The position numbers and the translations under genes were made by a program. Positions 10,090 through 20,059 of a stretch of DNA of 64,000 bases are shown one piece after another (position 1 is the first letter of the stretch; each line of letters begins with the position of its first letter). Source of the DNA: Micrasema longulum. Its lineage: Eukaryota; Arthropoda; Insecta; Trichoptera; Brachycentridae. The stretch is from assembly GCA_022494885.1 (NCBI GenBank), contig JAGVSM010002927.1:37696-101695 (forward strand), written 5' to 3'. The notes under the pieces were generated by a model. That model was given only the letters and a program-made list of their open reading frames with translations. It made no database searches and was not told the DNA's origin.

Positions 10090-10470
10090 TCATCGCTGTG
10101 TGTCATCGCTCTAATTTTCTTGCCTACTCTTTGACAGTAGTAGCCGCTCGATTGTGAAATTTCTACCCACTAATGTTAGAGACGCCCCTTCCTTATTTAC
10201 ATTTAAGTCAAGATTAAAATGTCACTATCTTAATATTTAAATTGTTCCTTTATCCTTCATTTTTCTTTTCCATCCCCTATTCTCTCTTCATTGTATAGTG
10301 TTAATTTTTGATTCTTTAATTAATCTTTGTTTTTAATTTTTGTATAAAATTGTAAGATTCAATATGTCCATGAATTTATAATTTTCTCAAACGAAACGGT
10401 TTAGGTAGGTAGAAAGAAATTGCCTTAAGGCAATATGCCCGCCCTTATATGTATAAATAGTGAATATGAT
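10090..10470 (+). mobile_element. LINE family A: RT C-terminus plus 3' end
   Basis: From about 10108 the frame reads SNFLAYSLTVVAARL, a stop in place of tryptophan (TGA for TGG), then FLPTNVRDAPSLFTFKSRLK and CHYLNI before the natural stop near 10240. This is the ..RLWN.LP..IR.A.SL..FK..L ending of Jockey-like RTs. The 3' UTR ends with the palindrome ATTGCCTTAAGGCAAT at 10420-10435 and GCCCGCCCTTATATG. Minus-strand copies of the same end lie at 22.3, 24.9, 47.8 and 59.1 kb. Confidence 0.8.
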
Positions 10471-10474
10471 TATA

Positions 10475-11450
10475 AAAGGTCAAATAAAATCTAATAGTTA
10501 AATGATGATTATGAATGCATTTATTGATGTGAATTTTAGTGTGTACACGTCTTTTGTAATATTTTCTAGATATCCTTCCTAAGTAATTGGAAAGTTATTT
10601 TGTAAGTTTCTGAAGATCCGCTGTGGATGTTGTATTAACGTAAAGTATGTGTACAATTATAGGATGAATTTTCCTGTGAGCGATGAAGCTGAATGCAAAC
10701 ACAGACTGCAATTTATCATGCTAATGGATGCACTTCTTCATCCCGAGAAAGATAACTAACTTTATCGTATAGAGTTGAATTTAAGTTTCCAGAAATTTCA
10801 AAGTATTTAATTAAATTACACAAACAGTACTTTTATAAATCCAATATTCCTGCTTTTTTTCCATACAGGTAAATCAAAGCTGTCTGTTTTTTGTCAGGTG
10901 AAGAATACAGTTCTGACTGTGCATTAGAACCAAAATCCCGGATGAGTTTTTTAGACTCGATGCTTACTTGGAGTTTACAATAATTTTTAAAAATTTAGTT
11001 GAAAAAACCGCTTTGCAGTGTAGTAATTGACGCATTTGCATTTCATGCTTAATTGATGGAAATCGAACATGCTAACCCTACAATGCTTAATGTAGACAAT
11101 CTGTCGGTGACTGGTTTATTTTATTGTAAATATACTAGCCACAATAATATATTTTAAATAGTCACCACCAAAGTAAAAAAATTCTCTTAAAATTGAAACA
11201 AAAAGTCGGTTGCACAGTTCAAAGTTTAATTTTTATGTTTTTTTTAAAGATTTGAAGTTATAATTGCTTCCGCAACTTTCATAATTATATTTAAAAAATT
11301 CATAAGAATCGTTATTTCTTGTTTTCCTTACATTTTTGTGTTTTTTAAACATTTAATGCCAGATGTAGCATATTTTCCATATAAACAAAAATATTAAATT
11401 AAAACTGAAAAAACTTTTTTTTTATAAATATTTTGCATCAAAAATAAACT
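10475..11450. other. Unassigned AT-rich stretch
   Basis: No repeat partner, coding region or RNA gene was recognised here. Confidence 0.35.
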
Positions 11451-11459
11451 AGAATTAAA

Positions 11460-12042
11460 AAAATTGGGCATTGAAAGGTTAAATACTTAGGACTAACAAT
11501 GAACAGACAATTGATATTACCAATTCATATCAATAATTTGATTAGCGAAGTGGCGACATTATCGAGTCTCAAAAACTTTTTCAAAAAACGGAAAACAAAT
11601 CCAATGTATGAAACCTGTGCAAAAATTAAAATTTATTATATGTTTACTACTTTGGGGAAGAAGAAATTAAATTGACATAAACAGACTACAAAGAGCGCAA
11701 AATGAAATATTTAAGTTAATATATGACCTCTTTTATAAAACTATTTCAATTTACTAAAAAAAATATATTCCTGAACTCTTAAACAAGAATCTATGTGTTT
11801 TTTTATAAATTAGCCCCTGATGTCATTGTAGACCAAGAACTAAAACTTGAAAAAAATTGTAGTAAACATGGACACAAAACGAGAATATCATAGCAATATC
11901 TTTTTTAAATTACTGTGATGCTACTTGTGAAAACCTGTAATTGGCTTATTTGTTATTTGTTTTGTTATATAAATATGATATAATTATAGCTGTTGGTTAT
12001 CCAAATAAATAAAATAAAATAAAATAAAATAAATAAATAAAT
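11460..12042 (+). mobile_element. Non-LTR RT C-terminal pseudogene with 3' UTR and AAATA tail
   Basis: At about 11481 the frame reads KYLGLTMNRQLILPIHINNL (usual KYLGV.ID..L.W..HI), and at 11675 IDINRLQRAQNEIFKLIYD (usual I..L.R.Q..ALR.I). The region after it (APDVIVDQELKLEKN) is a typical linker. The 3' UTR has CTGTTGGTTATCCAAA and ends in an (AAATA)n/(AAAT)n tail at 12001-12042. The same 3' end is found inverted at 50255-50400. Several frameshifts and stops are present. Confidence 0.75.
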
Positions 12043-12049
12043 ATCATAT

Positions 12050-12200
12050 GGAAAATTCTAAAACGAGATAAGGACAGTCAATACAAATAAACCAGGTACT
12101 GAAATTATGCAATAAACTACCAGACTAAACAAAATTAAAGACTCAAAAAACCTTTACAAAGATGTTAAAAATATTAACACTAATATGAATTTAAAATATG
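12050..12200 (+). mobile_element. RT C-terminal scrap (NKLP type)
   Basis: Plus-strand frame around 12095 reads VLKLCNKLPD, stop, TKLKTQKTFTKML. This resembles the FNKLP..IKN..S...FKK.L ending of Jockey/CR1-type RTs, also seen at 32035-32245. It directly follows the AAATA tail of the preceding element, suggesting that element inserted into this one. Confidence 0.5.
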
Positions 12201-12439
12201 AATTTAAAATGACAAATTATTTCGTCAAACGAGTGTAATCCGTAAGGATTTATAAATAGATTTATTATTATTTTCATTTATTTTTTAAATCTCTTAGAGA
12301 CCAATTACAATGGCCGCACTTGTCGGTTGTAACCATGACGATAAAAGTTTCTATTAGCGATTCCAATGGAACATCAAATAAAATGTATCTATCTTGTGGG
12401 TAGATTGTAGGTAAAATTGGTGCACAAATAACGAAATTC

Positions 12440-12570
12440 TTGCAGTTTGCTAGTCTGAGACAAAAATAATATTCTGTGCTAACTCTTAAAAGGCTGTGCT
12501 AAAAAAGTTTTTTGCACACGGTGCTGTAACATCGTGTTACCTCAAGCAAAATATGGAATATTTTGAAGTT
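12440..12570 (+). repeat. Dispersed repeat family H, copy 1
   Basis: CTCTTAAAAGGC, a GTGCTAAAAAAG-like block, CACGGTG(C/A)TGTAAC and a CAAGCAAAA word occur in the same order and orientation at 30590-30770. No coding potential is seen. Confidence 0.6.
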
Positions 12571-12837
12571 CAGACATTTAAAAAAAGAAACATACTCTTA
12601 AATAATTCCCTATTTTTTAAATAAAATAAAAGAAAAATATATTTCAAATCATAAATATGCTCGTCATTAACTAGCGTGCACTCCCACTCACTGCCAATAA
12701 TCGACTGATTTAACAATTTTCTTCTTTTGTTTTTGTCTTTTCCACAAAAACACCGGCCACAGAACGGCGTCTCTGTCTTCCTTGTTATGAGTTATATTCT
12801 CTTGCTTATTTTTATGCAGTTAAACAAATTATTTGTG

Positions 12838-13228
12838 ATATTTAATGAAATAAACGGTACTCAGTGATTAAATATATCAGTTGCAAATACAATAATATAC
12901 ATAGATTTTAGTAAAATAATAATTTAAAGATAGCAATTAAAATGAATTAATATTGATCGTTGATGTGATTGAATATTGATGACAACAACAATCGAGCCGA
13001 TACTACTGTGAAAGAGGAGGTAAGAAAATTAGAGCGTATAAAAAGGATTCTCTCGTTACTAGAACGAAAAGAGAGTCCGTGTTTTATGTATATGTATGTT
13101 TGTATGCATGTATGTGTGTATGTCTGTATGTGTATGCGCATAGGTGTATGTATGTGTAAGGGTGTATGTATGTTTTTGTATATATGTATATATATGTAAT
13201 GTATGTATATGTGTATGTTTTTGTACAT
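12838..13228 (-). mobile_element. LINE 3' end with RT C-terminal remnant
   Basis: The minus strand reads ERILFIRSNFLTSSFTVVSA, then RLLLSSIFNHINDQY and a stop near 12947. SNFL..SFTVVSARL aligns with SNFLAYSLTVVAARL of family A at 10.1 kb, so this is a related RT C-terminus whose last part has diverged. Downstream the 3' UTR ends near 12838 with ACCGTTTATTTCATTAAAT, a terminal word also seen at 48.3, 53.9 and 54.4 kb. The 5' side runs into a TG/TA-rich repeat. Confidence 0.6.
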
Positions 13229-13260
13229 ATATATATATGTGCACGTATCAATATGTCTAT
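13076..13260. repeat. TATG/TG-rich microsatellite
   Basis: Imperfect repeats of TATG, TGTATG and TATATG run for about 180 bp. They create spurious open frames on both strands rich in Tyr, Val, Cys (plus) or His, Thr, Tyr (minus), which should not be read as genes. Confidence 0.9.
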
Positions 13261-13264
13261 AATA

Positions 13265-14240
13265 ATAAGCAGGTATTTTATTTGTGTGTTCTTTCTATTA
13301 ACTTGTAAATTATAACGATGTATTAAAATGTAATTGCCTCACTTGAAGCGGGGTATGTACCATTTTTAGCTGGGCAAAGTGCACAAAAAATCTATATTAT
13401 ATGAACAAATTAAAAAATAAATAAAAAATCTTTTTTATTTATTTTTTTAAGATCATAGTTTTTAAGTACATTGGGTTGTATTTTTATGTAAACTTTATTT
13501 GTTTTTCCTTTTTTAATGTGGTTTTTGTATTGTCTGGTATTATATTTGTGTATGTTAGCATTTTCAGTTGCTGTTATGTCATCATTTTGTATGTTTCTCA
13601 ATGAAAATTTCTTTGAAACTGTTTGTTAAAATTTTTGGCATTTTACATATTTAATTATGTTACTTTTTTCAGTTTACATATATTTTATTTCTTATTTTTC
13701 AGTACACACAATTTTCATACATATTTCTAATAGTATTATTTCCTTTTTCTTACAGTTTATATATTTCTCAACACCTTTAAAGAATTCGTAAGTGCAGTTT
13801 TAACTAGGTGAAGCGCAACCCCCTATGACAAAGGCTTGCTCTCTCCTTAAAAAAAAACAGTTTAAGGTGAACCGCAAGAACACTAGGATAACGAAAACAG
13901 GAAGTAATGTAGGTACTAGAGAGGAAGCACTTTATAATACACTCGTACTCAAAGAGAAAAGTTTCTAAGTTTTGAGAATTTTCATGATGCATTTATTTTA
14001 CTATGACGAAAAAAGTGAAAGGTTTTTAAAGTATTTAACTGTATTTTTTGTAATAATAACTTTATAATCATCCCCCATTCACTATCAAAGATATTTTTTC
14101 ATAATTTTTTTTTTTCATTTCTAAATAAATATTAAATATCTATTTTCTTAACAATTTTTATCTCCGTTTATTTCCAATTTTTTCTGAAGACTACTATTAA
14201 ATATTATTTTTTTATATTATTTTTTTTATTTTATTTTTTT
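13265..14240. other. Unassigned, very AT-rich stretch
   Basis: Long T runs and TTTATTTTTT words dominate, especially at 14040-14240. Small minus-strand open frames at 13410-13601 and 13804-13992 show no domain. Nothing else was recognised. Confidence 0.4.
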
Positions 14241-14245
14241 TAAAG

Positions 14246-14420
14246 AAATATTTGCGTTCTTATGATTTACCCAAATATTTAATATTGAGGGCCATTTTCA
14301 ACGAGTTGTAAATAACTCACTATTAGAAAATGGAATCAAGTTGGGGTAGAGTGGGATTCGAACCGCAGACCTTCGGTCCGTGAGTCCGAGACACTAGCCA
14401 CATGACCACAACCCGATTTA
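14246..14420 (-). mobile_element. tRNA-derived SINE type S1, copy 2
   Basis: The copy shares the body word ATTTGCGTTCTTATGATTTA (plus-strand text) with the 1.6 kb copy and has the B-box GGTTCGAATCC on the minus strand. Unlike copy 1 there is no S2 head attached; the element starts at AAATCGGGTTGTGGTC. Confidence 0.85.
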
Positions 14421-14536
14421 TAATTAATAAAGGTAGGGGAAGAGATGGTATTATGGGAACTTTAAGTGAAACCGGCAATAAAAACATGTTTACCGTCCTT
14501 TTGATCATTTTTATTAATCACAAAACTTCTGATACA

Positions 14537-14925
14537 CTTCTTCACGTGTCATGTCGGGTCCCCCCGATGTTGACGACTACTTAGGAGAAAGCTTCCTTAT
14601 CCTGAACAGTACATAACAGCTCCTCCACAGTTCTTGTCCTGGTCCATGTTCGGATGTTTCGATACCAGGAAAGATTTTTTCTTCCGACCCCTTTACGTCC
14701 CTCAATCTTCGTCTTCATAACAAGCTGACGTATGGTATATTTATCACCTTTAAACACATGGCTAGAATATGAAATCTTACGGAGCTTAACAGTGGTTAAT
14801 AGTTCTCTATTCATATTGGCTCTACGTAATATCGGTCCAAGATATCCTTTACATTTTACGGTGGATCCACATTTCAAATGGTTCAAGATGGTATTTAAAC
14901 CACCTTGAAGCATTCTGAAAGACAT
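14537..14925 (-). mobile_element. RTE-type RT C-terminal pseudogene, copy 1
   Basis: The minus frame (114 codons from 14925) contains RRANMNRELLTTVKLRKISY, HVFKGDKY, KIEGRKGVGRKNLSWYRNIR and TWT. It closely follows the C-terminal tail of RTE-type non-LTR RTs, usually K.RK..YLGH..RG.KY....I..GKIEGRR..GR...SWLRNIR.WTG. A stop follows QDKEAFS at 14581, but VVVNIGGTRHDT continues in frame after it, so the true end was near 14537. It pairs with the 61.2-61.7 kb copy (RVIANVGNT ending). It is 5'-truncated and non-functional. Confidence 0.85.
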
Positions 14926-14929
14926 TTAA

Positions 14930-15700
14930 CTAATTAACATATTCGTAAAATAAATTACTAATGAATTAACTTAGAAACGGATTTTTTACGCATTCCAAAA
15001 GAAAACCCATAATGATCAGTAGAAAGCGCAGTATTGGTTACATGTTTATAAAATAAATCATTTAAATATTTTACTGGTTTTGTTGTTTTACATGACCATC
15101 CAAATTTAGCAACATTTCATTGCGTAAACAATTAAATAATTAGATTAATTGATTAAACTTATTTTTAAATGTTTCACAGGTCATTCACCCGCTACAGTGT
15201 CATTTTTGTGTGATTTTAAAGAACACGAGTTCAAAATAATCCACCGCTTTGCAATGTGGTATATGGTACGTTTAACAACTGTGCTTGTTTTTCGAACCCT
15301 GTGGTTTTAGTAAAAACTCCAAATGCGGCCTCTTTTACACTTTTTTCAGACCGGTCTCCTTTTGTTTTTTTTTTATTTTAAATCCGTACAATATTACCTC
15401 AAACAAATAGATATATAATTGTTTCATTATTCAAATAGGTCAAGTGTACCGTGAATAAAAAAATTCTCCATTAGGGACATCATGGGGTACCCCATCATGA
15501 CCCGTAGTCATGTCCCTGTTATGCCTCCATGTCTAGTACACCATAAATTTATTTTTGTATAAAACAAAAAATATGATGCATAAATTTTCACTAGAAGATA
15601 TTCAACATAGATGACTATTATAGATAAACACAAAATATAAAATTAAGGACTGAGTTTTCCTTAGTGAAAAGAATTTGAGTGGGAAACTCCTTGATGATTT
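14930..15700. other. Unassigned stretch with a palindromic element
   Basis: The only structure I can defend is the stem at 15474-15516. Otherwise this is AT-rich with no repeat partner seen. Confidence 0.35.
15474..15516. repeat. Nested inverted repeat around GGGGTACCCC
   Basis: The 14-bp palindrome ATGGGGTACCCCAT (15482-15495) is enclosed by outer arms GGGACAT (15474-15480) and ATGTCCC (15510-15516). It is not next to any gene; the role is unknown. Confidence 0.7.
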
Positions 15701-15900
15701 TCCGATGCTTGAGTTTACTGTTTACCATATTGATGTGCCATATTTTTTATGTTTCAAATCCTTTATTTGTGGTGATATACTCATTTATTTGGGTCATATA
15801 TTTTCCTGTCCCGTCTCAACACAGGACTTTTAGTCCCATAGAGTTGGGACTGATGTCTTAAATAATGTACAAAAAACTTATGTATGTGAATAAGAATAAA
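15700..15900 (+). mobile_element. CR1-like LINE 3' UTR fragment
   Basis: The stretch GTCTCAACACAGGAC, a GGTC/AGTCCCATA block and GTTGGGAC match the 3' UTR following the RT remnant at 56.5 kb (CAACTCAACACAGGGC...CTCATAAAGTTTGGGA). The two GGGA-type arms can pair as a hairpin. No RT coding is retained here. Confidence 0.55.
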
Positions 15901-15904
15901 AAAG

Positions 15905-16160
15905 ATATGTAATTAGCTTACTTTTTAATGTCTTTTTAAACTTTTATGATGTTGGACTAAAAACATTATTTTTTATCCATACACTTTATTTCTATTTTCT
16001 TTTTACAATTTCTTATTTTCTCATTTTCCAATATTTTTTTTATCTGAATTGAAGATTATATTTTTATTTGTAGATTTCATAATGGATTCTAGATTTACAA
16101 TGCACAGGCGAAGCCTAAGTGAGATTTTTTTGTTTTAATAAATGTTGTTATATTAAAAGG
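15905..16160. other. Unassigned AT-rich stretch
   Basis: T-rich sequence without a visible repeat partner or coding region. Confidence 0.35.
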
Positions 16161-16164
16161 AACA

Positions 16165-16345
16165 TGTATTTGAATGTTAATAAAAATACAACATTAAAAA
16201 TAAATAGTTTACGTCCATCCTGCCAGGAATCAAATCCAGAACCTAAAGAATGGTTTGCAATTGCACCGATCACTACCGATTTTCTCATCCAGGACTTTAA
16301 CCCGAGAGCGATCGAGTCAAAAATACCCGCCAAAGTTCTGGATCT
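16165..16345 (-). mobile_element. tRNA-derived SINE type S5
   Basis: On the minus strand, GGTAGTGATCGGTGCAA in A-box position is followed 30 bases later by GGTTCTGGATTTGATTCCTG (B-box-like). No acceptor stem closes, so it is a SINE head rather than a tRNA. An 81-codon plus-strand open frame across it is incidental. No second copy was found in the window. Confidence 0.55.
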
Positions 16346-16349
16346 ATTT

Positions 16350-16875
16350 CAAACACAGAACTGAATATATGGTATGTTACAAGTAAAGAAGTTGCATTAA
16401 TTCGTCATATGAAAACATGCATTGGCGTCTTTTCTCTATCACATTATAATAAAAGGTCAGTGTGAGTTTTAATGAGAGTTCAAAATTTAATTTATATGCT
16501 CTAGAATTTTCGTAATTAATATTTGTGTAGAGAGATTATTAATGTTTCACACTACAGTGTTATACAAAACTTTCTTGTACACTAATGGGGAATGTGTTCA
16601 CAATGTGTGAAAATCCGATAAATGTATTAAGGTTACACTCTACTGGAGAGAAAGACAAATGGAGGAATACAACGTGTAGTGGTGTTTGTATTTGGGAATA
16701 TTGCGATACTAACTCTTTTTCCAATATCGGGAATTTCGGGATTATATATGCCAACAAATCGGGATACTGGGATTAACGCTATTTCCGGTATTCAAAAAAT
16801 CTACTGAAAATTAAAATAATAAAACATACCTTTGTATCTAGTTACATAATATTTCTAGAAAACATATCTCAATTA
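16350..16875. other. Unassigned stretch
   Basis: A 63-codon open frame (16585-16776) has no recognisable domain. Nothing else was seen. Confidence 0.35.
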
Positions 16876-16879
16876 TGTT

Positions 16880-17250
16880 TTTATATATATATTCATTTTC
16901 TATTAATTTCAATGATACTCTTATTTTGTTTTTTTTAATACTACTATACTTTATTATTATTTTGTTGATTTTAATGATACAATTATTTTGTATAATTGAT
17001 TATGTGTGTTTCTTAATTTGTATAATTTATATTTTAAAAATTATTTTTTAATGTCTTTTTTGCATTGTATTCTTTGGAATTTTATTATTTATTTATTATA
17101 CCCTTTTTTCTAGACTGTTATTCTATTGCATCAGATGTTATTATTGCTATTGATACTATTTATTGTGGCTTGACACGGGCATAGCCTAAAAAGCCTTAAT
17201 AAGTCCATTATAATTAAAACTAGTTTTATTTTGAATAAATAAATACATTA
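16880..17250 (+). mobile_element. LINE 3' UTR with AATAAATAAATA tail
   Basis: A T-rich 3' UTR-like sequence carries GTGGCTTGACACGGGCATAG and ends in GAATAAATAAATA near 17236-17247. The organisation resembles the 3' end of the 18.0 kb RT copy (GGCTTAGGCCG...AATAAATAA). No RT coding was recognised upstream. Confidence 0.45.
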
Positions 17251-17344
17251 ATTTCACCCTCAGAAGTACATTCTGGAATGCCAAAAATAGACATTTTTCG
17301 GTAGAGTAAAAACAAACTTATTAAATAAAATATGGATGTTCAAA

Positions 17345-17560
17345 CAAAAGCTAAATGGTGAATGTTACACATTGTGTAAAGTGGCCACTTAAACCAGCCA
17401 ATGACAGGTCATAAACCCTGTAAATGCGTTGACTTCCATATTCCCTTATTTAAGGTATTCTCCATCCCTGTTGTAATTTGTTAATCTTAGCGACCCCCGA
17501 GGACGTGAAATCCAGTCTTTTGTCTATGAACATTTGGACAAACCCAAATATTGTAATGAA
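17345..17560 (-). repeat. F1 repeat monomer 1 of a head-to-tail pair
   Basis: The reverse complement of F1 begins with AATGGTGAATGTTACACA at 17354. It runs through GTGGCCACTTAAACCAGCCA and ATGACAGGTCATAA to the junction block AATCCAGTCTTTTGTCTATG. The next monomer starts the same word at 17737, a 383-bp period. Confidence 0.85.
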
Positions 17561-17574
17561 ACCAACTGGTCCAA

Positions 17575-17870
17575 GAAGAAGTTTAAAAATTGAAAAATTT
17601 TTTTCAGGCGTTGCCTAGTATGTGAAATAATTCAGTCAGATGAATCTCTTCACAACAATAAAGGTTTCAGCTCTTTGACTTCACTAAATCAACAGATGGA
17701 AGAATTGAAGAAATATGGATATTCATACATAGGCAAAATGGTGAATGTTACACAGTGTGTAAAATGGCCACTTAAACCAGCCAATGACAGGTCATAAGAC
17801 CTGTAAATGCCTTGACTTCCATATTCCCTTATTTAAAGTATTCTCCATTCCTGTTGTAATTTGTTAATTA
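17575..17870 (-). repeat. F1 repeat monomer 2 and left arm of a fold-back
   Basis: This complete minus-strand F1 copy contains CAGGCGTTGCCTAGTATG, AATAAAGGTTTCAGCTCTTT, AATCAACAGATGGAAGAATT and the CACAGTGTGTAA core. Positions 17737-17822 are the reverse complement of 17933-18018 with few mismatches over 86 bp, leaving a 110-bp spacer. Confidence 0.9.
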
Positions 17871-17921
17871 GTAAAATGTGATAATTCTTGTAATTAAAAA
17901 AAAAAGAGAGAAAACATAACA

Positions 17922-18018
17922 GAGAAGCGAAAATGGAAGTCAAGGCATTTACAGGGCTTATGACCTGTCATTGGCTGGTTTGAATGGCAACTTTACACAC
18001 TGTGTAACATTCACCATT
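17922..18018 (+). repeat. F1 repeat, truncated copy and right arm of a fold-back
   Basis: AATGGAAGTCAAGGCATTTA through CACACTGTGTAACATTCACC is F1 in the plus direction. The repeat stops at 18018 and the RT remnant starts at once, so the junction marks either the 5' truncation point of the RT element or an insertion site. An apparent start codon at 17971 lies in this repeat, not in the RT. Confidence 0.85.
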
Positions 18019-18495
18019 ACCAATACCATCCAAACTCTTTATTGCTCACTAGTTCGACCCCATCTAGAATACGCTTCTCCTATTTGGTCTTCATTCTACA
18101 GGACTCATATTGAACATATTGAGTCTCCCCAACACCGTTTTCTAAGAAAAGTGGCATCGTTGCTCGGATTACAAAGGGGTAATTATTCTTATTTTGAAAT
18201 AGAGCAATCTCTTAATCTGTCTTCATCGGAGAGACGTAGAACTGGGATGGACCTTGTATGCATTTTCAAAATACTTAATGCTTTAAGTGATGTCCCATCT
18301 CTGTTGCAATCAATTTCTTTTCACGTTCCCAACCGTGTCACAAGAAGTAAAAATCTGCTATTTATAAAATTTTCTAACAGTAACTTTGGTTTTTATGCCC
18401 CAATGTCCAGAATGTGTAGATTAGTCAATTCATCACATGACTTGGAATTCTTTGGGATAGATCTTCCGGCTTTTCGTAGATCTCTTCGCGATTAA
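18019..18495 (+). mobile_element. Jockey/CR1-like RT C-terminal fragment, open reading frame intact
   Basis: Codons from 18019 read NTIQTLYCSLVRPHLEYASP, then IWSSFYRTHIEHIESPQHRF, LRKVASLLG and, further on, SLLQSISFHVPNRVTRSKN. The natural stop is at 18495. LVRPHLEYASPIW..YY..HI..IE..Q..FLR is the thumb region of Jockey/CR1-type non-LTR RTs. The catalytic YADD and the endonuclease are absent, so the copy is 5'-truncated. It is the only RT fragment here without stops or frameshifts, hence probably the youngest. A 3' UTR extends to about 18706 with GGCTTAGGCCG. Relatives lie at 39.2-39.7 and 57.4-57.7 kb. It cannot make active enzyme. Confidence 0.9.
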
Positions 18496-18710
18496 ACAGT
18501 GTGGGATGAAGTTGTATTGGCATGGTTTAGCCCAAAGGTTTTGGTCTTTCGTTTTTTTTAATGTATTGTATACAATTATTGTTTTGCCCTTGTTTGTCTT
18601 TGCTGAATAGTTTTATGTTTTTTTTGTTTGGTTTCTTGCATTTATGTTTCTTCATGTAACTGTTTTAATTGGCTTAGGCCGTATATATATATAATAAATA
18701 ACTATGTTTT
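18496..18710 (+). mobile_element. 3' UTR of the 18.0 kb RT fragment
   Basis: T/G-rich sequence follows the RT stop and ends with GGCTTAGGCCGTATATATAT and an AATAAATAA tail. This is the expected place for the 3' UTR and the end of the retrotransposed copy. Confidence 0.55.
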
Positions 18711-18714
18711 TGTA

Positions 18715-19085
18715 ATCAATTTTTTTATATATTGATTTCGGTTTTTCATTTATTTTATTTTATTCCATTTAAACACCCTAGCAAGCTTTAACATTGAAAA
18801 AATAAACAAATATGGTAATTATAAACTACGATAGCGAGTTTAAAATAAATTAATACAAGAATACAAATTCAATGGAAATAAATTGAAATAAATAAAACCA
18901 TAAAAATAAACAGAACTCAAACACAAAATGATTAAATGAACCAACAAATGTTTCTATCATTTATAAATGACTCTTTTTTATTTTGATATTTAATGAAGGA
19001 CGTCCAAACAGCCATTTAAAATTTTATACAAAATCATGAAATCACCAACTAAATAAATGCGAAGGTTTTCAGGGTCACGGTTATC
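18715..19085. other. Unassigned AT-rich stretch
   Basis: AT-rich, with AAATAAATTGAAATAAATAA-type words; no partner or gene recognised. Confidence 0.35.
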
Positions 19086-19090
19086 AATAT

Positions 19091-19195
19091 GTTTCTTTTT
19101 TGGGTGATACCATGTGTGTTGTATTTGTTCCGACGTTTCAGCTACTATTGCAGGAGCCATCTACAGGGCAAACTGAGTGTGTTGTAGAAAAGAGC
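19091..19195 (-). mobile_element. Penelope-like terminal-repeat fragment, single copy
   Basis: The block TTTTTTGGGTGATACCATG, TTCCGACGTTTCAGCTACTA and TTGCAGGAGCCATC matches both arms of the fold-back at 53.2-53.5 kb. Complemented, it reads GATGGCTCCTGCAA followed by CTGAAACGTCGGAA. I associate that type of sequence with Penelope-like element ends, from general knowledge; no RT or GIY-YIG coding is present to prove it. Confidence 0.45.
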
Positions 19196-19199
19196 ATGC

Positions 19200-19750
19200 G
19201 AGATAGGAGTTTTAATTCTGTGGATTGATATAAAATGACACAAATCAACATTTAAAAAAACAAGGATTTTTATTACACCTTCATACAGGACACCCATGCA
19301 TACACCAAAAAAAATGTTAACATTTGAGACAACAAATTAAATTATGTTCAATATGACAAATAATGTAAACAATTGGAATTTTTTTTAATGTATCTGATGT
19401 AAAAAAAATAATATGTCTGCCTTTCTCAATACTTCTATGATTTTTTTACTTAAATTTACGTTCATTGTCGTAAAAAAATACCAGCCTTGGTAAATTTAAC
19501 GTTATACTACTCGCATTGACGCGATGTCTGTGTGAAATATAAGATTTCGTTTAGTCGGTCTAGATGGTACACGTAATGTAAATTAGGGTAATCAATTAAA
19601 GTTTTTATTAATTTGTAAAAGAATAACCGGTCTTACATAATTCTTAGATCTTTAAGAGAGTTAAGTCCATGGTACTGCATACTTTCATGGATGTACAGTG
19701 TAATTGTTAGTTGTGCTGTATTGTACATTTAATTAAATAAGTAAATAAAT
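19200..19750. other. Unassigned AT-rich stretch
   Basis: No repeat partner or coding region was recognised. Confidence 0.35.
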
Positions 19751-19754
19751 TACC

Positions 19755-19910
19755 CGAGGTTGGTTATAACTGGTCTAAACATTAACAGAGCCTATAATCT
19801 CTCTTTGGCTGGTTACGGTGATAATTTTACACCCTGTAATATTCACCAATCACCATTCAGCCCATGATCTCCTAGAACTTACAGGGCTTGTAAACTCTTA
19901 TTACCTGTTT
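19755..19910 (+). repeat. F1 repeat, degenerate partial copies
   Basis: TCTAAACATTAACAGAGCCT, TTTGGCTGGTTACGGTGATA and ACACCCTGTAATATTCACCA follow the F1 order with many changes. A second partial core (CTTACAGGGCTTGTAA) starts at 19875 in the same orientation. Confidence 0.65.
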
Positions 19911-20059
19911 ATGGTATTAATAAAGATTGGTTGCTGGTTTCGCAATATGTGAACAGTTAAAACAATAACACGATATATTATAAACCCAAAGTATAACGGC
20001 CATGATTAATACTATAATCTGTATTTTTTAAAGAGTTTTTTACATTAAAATATAACAAC

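Noticed and set aside
13076..13228. His/Thr/Tyr-rich or Cys/Val/Tyr-rich small proteins
   Set aside because: They are translations of a TATG/TG microsatellite in several frames on both strands. Only the C-terminal part on the minus strand (SNFLTSSFTVVSARL) relates to a real RT.
17971..18018. Start codon at 17971 as the true start of the RT fragment
   Set aside because: The first 16 codons are translated F1 repeat; RT homology begins only at 18019.
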